Assembly: GCA_002343425.1 (NCBI GenBank)
Contig: DDSO01000163.1
Location: 171-9,763, forward strand
Length of the DNA stretch: 9,593 nt
From: Brevundimonas sp. UBA2388
GTDB lineage: Bacteria; Pseudomonadota; Alphaproteobacteria; Caulobacterales; Caulobacteraceae
Direction of reading: 5' to 3'
This document shows, piece by piece, positions 6,252-9,593 of this stretch; the first letter of the stretch is position 1, and each line of letters opens with the position of its first letter. The notes under the pieces were generated by a model, which saw only the letters and a program-made list of their open reading frames with translations, was not told the origin of the DNA and made no database searches. The translations under genes and the position numbers were made by a program.

Positions 6252-6299
6252 GGAAAACCGGACTTGGGCCCGGCGTTCAGAGCCGCTACCAAAGGCCGC

Positions 6300-6839
6300 A
6301 TGATCCGGCTGTTCACCGCCCTGTCCGTGCCTGATGAGGTCGCCGAGGCGCTCGCCCGGCGCCAGACCGGCCTGCCCGGCGCCGGCTGGCGATCCGCCGA
6401 CCAACTGCACATCACCCTGGCCTTCTATGGCGAGATCGACGAGCGCCGGGCCGATGACCTGTCAGTCGAGCTGGAACGGGCGGCGACCGGCGGGCCGTTC
6501 GAGATCGCCCTGTCCGGCGTCGGCGCCTTTGGCGACGGCCACCGCACCCACGCCATCTGGGCCGGAGTCACGGCCAGCGAACGGCTGTCCGTCCTCGCCG
6601 GGCGCTGCCGCAGCGCCGCCGAACGCGCGGGCATTTCCATCGAGCGCCGCGACTATCGCCCGCACCTGACCCTGGCCTATCTCAATGCCCAGGCGGATCC
6701 CGCCCGCATCGGGGCGTGGATAGCCGACCACAACCTGCTGAAGTCTCCACCGATCCGGATCGACCGGTTCGGCCTGTATTCCAGCGTCCTGACCCAGGGT
6801 GGCAGCCGCTATGACCTCGAGAGGGAGTACGTCCTTTGA
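6300..6839 (+). CDS. thpR: RNA 2',3'-cyclic phosphodiesterase (2H phosphoesterase, ThpR)
   Basis: A 179-residue protein of the 2H phosphoesterase family, historically called 2'-5' RNA ligase (LigT), which opens 2',3'-cyclic phosphate ends of RNA to 2'-phosphates. Both catalytic HxTx motifs are present: HITL (37-40) and HLTL (122-125), in the two pseudo-symmetric halves of the fold. The N-terminus MIRLFTALSVPDEV (1-14) is typical of the family, which fixes the start at 6300; a longer open frame upstream encodes unrelated sequence. A weak AAAGG (6291-6295) precedes the ATG. A possible -35 TTGGGC (6264-6269) and -10 around GCTACC (6285-6290) would give an almost leaderless message. The stop TGA overlaps the TTG start of the next gene, so the pair is probably translationally coupled. 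Confidence 0.92.
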   Translation: MIRLFTALSVPDEVAEALARRQTGLPGAGWRSADQLHITLAFYGEIDERRADDLSVELERAATGGPFEIALSGVGAFGDGHRTHAIWAGVTASERLSVLAGRCRSAAERAGISIERRDYRPHLTLAYLNAQADPARIGAWIADHNLLKSPPIRIDRFGLYSSVLTQGGSRYDLEREYVL

Positions 6840-7369
6840 CCGGACCTGTGCTGGAGACCGAACGCCTGATCCTGCGCCCCATCGCGCTGGAGGACTTTCC
6901 GCGCTGGGCCGAGATGATGGGCGACCCCGAGGCGGCGAAATTTCTCGGCGGAGCCCAACCGGCGGCGACCGCCTGGCGCGGCTTCATGAGCATGGCCGGG
7001 GCATGGAGCCTGACGGGCGTCTCCATGTTCTCGCTGGTAGAGCGCGACACCGGCCTCTGGCTGGGCCGGATCGGCCCGTGGCAGCCGCACGGCTGGCCCG
7101 GCACGGAAGTCGGCTGGGGCCTGCATCCCGACGCCCAGGGCAAGGGCTACGGCGTGGAGGCGGCGACGGCCACGATCGACTACGCCTTCGATGTGCTGGG
7201 CTGGACCGATGTGATCCACTGCATCGACCCGGACAATACGCCCTCACAGCGGCTGGCCGAGCGGCTTGGTTCGTACAATCAGGGGCCGACGCAGATGCCG
7301 CCGCCCTTTCAGGACCTGCCCGTCGACAAATGGGGCCAGAGCCGCGCGGAGTGGCGCGCCCGCCGCTAA
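6836..7369 (+). CDS. GNAT-family N-acetyltransferase (RimJ/RimL type)
   Basis: A 177-residue acetyltransferase transferring acetyl from acetyl-CoA to an unknown amine, possibly a protein N-terminus or small molecule. LETERLILRPI (6-16) is the classic RimJ/RimL opening. The acetyl-CoA pyrophosphate loop is visible as HPDAQGKGYGVEAA (97-110), within the Q/RxxGxG/A pattern, and DNTPSQRLAERLG (133-145) matches the motif B region. The start is TTG at 6836, overlapping the thpR stop by four bases. It is well supported: GAGGGAG (6821-6827) lies 8 nt upstream, and the next in-frame ATG would remove the conserved first strand. The gene ends inside a palindrome. Coupling to thpR implies co-expression, but no functional link is known. 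Confidence 0.88.
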   Translation: MTGPVLETERLILRPIALEDFPRWAEMMGDPEAAKFLGGAQPAATAWRGFMSMAGAWSLTGVSMFSLVERDTGLWLGRIGPWQPHGWPGTEVGWGLHPDAQGKGYGVEAATATIDYAFDVLGWTDVIHCIDPDNTPSQRLAERLGSYNQGPTQMPPPFQDLPVDKWGQSRAEWRARR

Positions 7370-7394
7370 GCGGCGGTTCGGGCGAAACCGCCGC
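7360..7394 (+). terminator. Overlapping alternative hairpins at the GNAT stop codon
   Basis: CCGCCGC (7360-7366) can pair with GCGGCGG (7370-7376), leaving exactly the TAA stop as the loop. The same middle arm, extended to GCGGCGGTT (7370-7378), can instead pair with AACCGCCGC (7386-7394) around a CGGGCGA loop. A weak ACACTTT lies further downstream (7404-7410). It probably ends or attenuates the thpR-GNAT transcript; no proper T-run makes this uncertain. Confidence 0.45.
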
Positions 7395-7408
7395 CGAATA
7401 CTGACACT

Positions 7409-7436
7409 TTGACCGATCCGCGCGTTCCGCTAGTCA
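7409..7436 (+). promoter_or_regulatory. Predicted promoter of the sqdB-SDR operon
   Basis: TTGACC (7409-7414) is followed, after 14 nt, by GCTAGTCA (7429-7436). This resembles the Caulobacter housekeeping arrangement (TTGAC-type -35, GCTA-type -10 about 10-14 nt downstream), although the second half of the -10 is a poor match. The predicted start would leave a leader of roughly 20 nt with the GAGGG ribosome-binding site at 7453-7457. Confidence 0.45.
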
Positions 7437-7463
7437 GGGTGCAGGAAACGACGAGGGTAGGCG

Positions 7464-8699
7464 ATGCGGGTTCTGGTTCTGGGCGGCGACGGCTTCTGTG
7501 GCTGGCCGACGGTGCTGCATCTATCGGCGCAGGGCTGGGACGTCTGCGTCGTCGACAACCTCAGCCGCCGCAACATCGACAATGAGCTGGAAGTCCAGTC
7601 CCTGACGCCGATCCGGACCATGGGCGAGCGGATCGCCGCCTGGAAGGAAATCACCGGCCGAAACATCGACTTCGTCAACATGACCGTCGGCAAGGAGTTC
7701 GACCGCCTGGTCGCCCTGATCAAGGACTGGCAGCCCGACAGCGTCGTGCATTTCGCCGAGCAGCGGGCGGCTCCGTACTCCATGAAGTCGGCGCGGCACA
7801 AGCTCTACACCGTCGACAACAACATCAACGCCACCAATCACCTGCTGGCGGCCATCGTTGAGAGCGGGCGGGACGTCCACCTGGCCCACCTCGGCACCAT
7901 GGGCGTCTACGGTTACACCACCGCCGGACTGCGCATCCCCGAGGGCTATCTGAAAGTCACGGTCGACACCGACTTCGGCCCGGCAGAGCAGGAGATCCTG
8001 TTCCCGCCGAACCCGGGTTCGATCTATCACATGACCAAGACCCAGGACGCCCTGCTGTTCCAGTTCTACGCCAAGAACGACGGTGTCCGGATCACCGACC
8101 TGCACCAGGGCATCGTCTGGGGCGCCCAAACCGAAGAGACCCGCAGGGACGAGCGGCTGATCAACCGGTTCGACTATGACGGCGACTACGGCACGGTGCT
8201 GAACCGCTTCCTGATGCAGGCGGCGGTCGGCTATCCGCTGACGGTGCACGGCACCGGCGGCCAGACCCGGGCCTTCATCCATATCCAGGACACGGTGCGC
8301 TGCGTCGAACTGGCCCTGAAGAACCCGCCGAAGACGGGCGAGCGGGTCAAGATCCTCAACCAGATGACGGAGAGCCGCCGGGTCCGCGACCTGGCCGCCA
8401 TGATCGCCGACATGACCGGGGCCACCGTGCACAACGTCCCCAATCCGCGGCTGGAGGCGGATGAGAACGAACTGGTCGTGGCCAATGACCAGTTCCGGGA
8501 ACTGGGCCTCAAGCCCATTACGCTCGCCGAGGGGCTGATGCAGGATGTGACCGAAATCGCCCGCCGCTATGCCGACCGTGCCGACCTCTCGAAGGTGCCG
8601 TGCGTCTCGACCTGGAACGGCAAGCGGGCCGAGGCCGTGAAGGCCCCGCCGACCGTGGTTACGCCGCCGACCGCCCCGGTGCGGGCGCGCACGGCCTGA
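7464..8699 (+). CDS. sqdB: UDP-sulfoquinovose synthase (SQD1/SqdB family)
   Basis: A 411-residue extended SDR enzyme that makes UDP-sulfoquinovose from UDP-glucose and sulfite, the headgroup donor for the sulfolipid SQDG. Long stretches match my recollection of plant SQD1: the NAD-binding GGDGFCGW (7-14), IVD-like VVDNLSRR (29-36), SVVHFAEQRAAPYSM (93-107), LGTMGVYG (143-150), YHMTK (188-192), DLHQGIVWG (212-220), LNRFLMQAAVGYPLTVHG (246-263) and GGQTRAFIHIQDT (265-277). The catalytic Thr145, Tyr188 and Lys192 are present. Residues about 391-411 form a Pro/Ala/Thr-rich tail beyond the usual end. ATG 7464 has GAGGG 6 nt upstream. It likely acts in the cytoplasm ahead of a sulfoquinovosyltransferase, which is not in the window. 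The next gene begins 3 nt after its stop. SQDG has been reported in non-photosynthetic Brevundimonas, which would fit. Confidence 0.9.
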   Translation: MRVLVLGGDGFCGWPTVLHLSAQGWDVCVVDNLSRRNIDNELEVQSLTPIRTMGERIAAWKEITGRNIDFVNMTVGKEFDRLVALIKDWQPDSVVHFAEQRAAPYSMKSARHKLYTVDNNINATNHLLAAIVESGRDVHLAHLGTMGVYGYTTAGLRIPEGYLKVTVDTDFGPAEQEILFPPNPGSIYHMTKTQDALLFQFYAKNDGVRITDLHQGIVWGAQTEETRRDERLINRFDYDGDYGTVLNRFLMQAAVGYPLTVHGTGGQTRAFIHIQDTVRCVELALKNPPKTGERVKILNQMTESRRVRDLAAMIADMTGATVHNVPNPRLEADENELVVANDQFRELGLKPITLAEGLMQDVTEIARRYADRADLSKVPCVSTWNGKRAEAVKAPPTVVTPPTAPVRARTA

Positions 8700-8702
8700 G
8701 CC

Positions 8703-9578
8703 ATGGCTGACGCCGCCGCCTCCCCCTCGCTGCTGGTCTACGGCGGCGGCTGGCTCGGCCGCGCCGTGGGGCGCGAGGCGGTCCGTCGTGGCGGCCGCGC
8801 GATCCTGACCAGCCGCGACGCGGACCGGCGGGCCGGGCTGACGGACGAAGGGCTCGTCGCGATCGACCCGAACGACGCACCGGCTCTGACCGAGGCTGTC
8901 GCCGGCGCCTCCGCCATCCTGATCAGCGCCCCGCCCGTGGCGGACGGCTGTCCGGGCCTGAAGGCCCTGACGCCGGCCCTGGCGGCCACGGAGGTCTGGC
9001 CCGACTGGATCGGCTATGTCTCCTCGACCGCCGTCTATGGCGACCGCGCCGGCGGCTGGGCGCTGGAGGACAGCGAACTCAACGCCGCCTCGCTGGAAGG
9101 CGCGCGCCGCGTGCGGGCCGAGCGCGACTGGCTCGACGCCGGTCAGGGCATGGGTCTGACGGTGCAACTGTTCCGCCTGCCGGCCCTCTACGGCCCCGGC
9201 CGCTCGCCGCTGGACCGCCTGCGCGACGGCACGGCGCGGATCGTGCGCAAGCCGGGACAGGTGTTCAACCGCGTTCATGTGGATGATGTCGTGTCGGGCC
9301 TGTTCGCCTCCATGGCCCGCCCCCGGCCCGGCGCCGCCTACATCCTGTGCGATGATGAGCCGGCGCCCGCCGATGTGGTCATGGAAGGGGCCGCGCGGCG
9401 GCTGGGCCTGCCGATGCCGCCCGAGATCGACCTCGACGACCCGTCAGTGTCCGACGCCATGCGGCGCTTCTACCTCGATTCCAAACGGCTCTCGAACGCG
9501 AAGGCCAAGGCGGAGCTGGGCTGGCGGCCGAAGTACCCGAGCTGGCGCAATGGGCTGGAGGCGATGCTGGGTGGTTAG
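8703..9578 (+). CDS. Atypical extended SDR-fold protein (YeeZ-like)
   Basis: A 291-residue Rossmann-fold protein. The nucleotide-binding turn is GGGWLG (14-19), with LTSRD (35-39) at the end of the second strand, where an Arg often favours NADP. YVSSTAVYGDRAGGWALED (105-123) aligns with the active-site region of YeeZ-like epimerase-family proteins, FNRVHVDDV (188-196) is the conserved downstream motif, and FYLDSKRLSN (256-265) plus ELGWRPKYPS (271-280) form the typical C-terminus. The canonical YxxxK pair is not evident: the segment where it is expected reads ARRVRAERDW (134-143). It may therefore be a non-classical or non-catalytic SDR. It begins 3 nt after sqdB and is presumably co-translated, but no sulfolipid step is known to need it. 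The stop TAG comes from the first unit of a heptamer repeat. Confidence 0.8.
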   Translation: MADAAASPSLLVYGGGWLGRAVGREAVRRGGRAILTSRDADRRAGLTDEGLVAIDPNDAPALTEAVAGASAILISAPPVADGCPGLKALTPALAATEVWPDWIGYVSSTAVYGDRAGGWALEDSELNAASLEGARRVRAERDWLDAGQGMGLTVQLFRLPALYGPGRSPLDRLRDGTARIVRKPGQVFNRVHVDDVVSGLFASMARPRPGAAYILCDDEPAPADVVMEGAARRLGLPMPPEIDLDDPSVSDAMRRFYLDSKRLSNAKAKAELGWRPKYPSWRNGLEAMLGG

Positions 9579-9593
9579 TGATTAGTGGTTAGT
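9573..9593. repeat. Heptamer tandem repeat at the right edge
   Basis: Three adjacent units, GGTTAGT (9573-9579), GATTAGT (9580-9586) and GGTTAGT (9587-9593), differ only at the second base. The array reaches the window edge, so its full length is unknown. The TAG inside the first unit is the stop of the SDR gene. Its AT-rich composition contrasts sharply with the surrounding GC-rich DNA. Confidence 0.8.

Noticed and set aside
5153..6334. Plus-strand open frame of 393 codons antisense to the Bax inhibitor gene
   Set aside because: It encodes low-complexity His, Glu and Gln-rich sequence, while the opposite strand encodes a full membrane protein with clear family motifs, a ribosome-binding site and a terminator.
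7521..9278. Minus-strand open frame of 585 codons antisense to sqdB and the SDR gene
   Set aside because: Long antisense frames are expected opposite GC-rich genes, since the complements of stop codons are rare there. The translation is rich in Gly, Arg, His and Gln without domain signatures, and the plus-strand genes match known families over their length.
1..9593. Signs of a mobile element, defence system or CRISPR array
   Set aside because: No transposase, integrase, phage-like gene or spaced repeat array was found; composition and codon use look uniform across the genes.

Overview
The window is GC-rich, densely coded DNA that looks chromosomal and alphaproteobacterial. The gene complement (DUF2794 protein, YccA-type Bax inhibitor-1 protein, SQD1-like sulfolipid enzyme, DUF3313 lipoprotein) and promoter-like sequences in the Caulobacter style suggest Caulobacterales, with Brevundimonas a plausible genus. 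That placement is inference from recognised protein sequences; no rRNA marker is present. I see no tRNA or rRNA gene, no insertion sequence, no CRISPR array and no prophage gene.

Layout. (1) Positions 1-73 carry the last codons of a glutaryl-CoA dehydrogenase gene. It meets a minus-strand DUF3313 lipoprotein gene (70-864) head-on, and the two stop codons share a CTAG. (2) A 192-bp divergent regulatory region (865-1056) holds a perfect 26-bp palindrome and a repeated decamer. (3) A tight plus-strand operon follows: OmpR-type response regulator (1057-1869), membrane histidine kinase (1877-3325) and a periplasmic two-PDZ HtrA/Deg protease (3353-4666). It has the logic of an envelope-stress circuit, with the kinase sensing the periplasm and a protease acting there. 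Two consecutive hairpins close it. (4) A gene-free stretch (4667-5045) leads to a small DUF2794 gene (5046-5378), which converges on a minus-strand Bax inhibitor-1 membrane protein gene (5429-6175) across a shared hairpin terminator. (5) Divergent from the latter is a translationally coupled pair, RNA 2',3'-cyclic phosphodiesterase (thpR, 6300-6839) and a GNAT acetyltransferase that starts at TTG inside the thpR stop (6836-7369). (6) After a hairpin cluster and a recognisable promoter come sqdB, UDP-sulfoquinovose synthase for sulfolipid headgroup synthesis (7464-8699), and 3 nt later an atypical SDR-fold protein (8703-9578). The last gene ends inside a heptamer tandem repeat that runs off the window edge.

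Most genes are conserved alphaproteobacterial housekeeping or envelope genes. The most interesting parts are the two-component/HtrA operon with its unusual regulator C-terminus and palindromic control region, the sqdB-SDR pair, and several compact nucleic-acid structures at gene ends.
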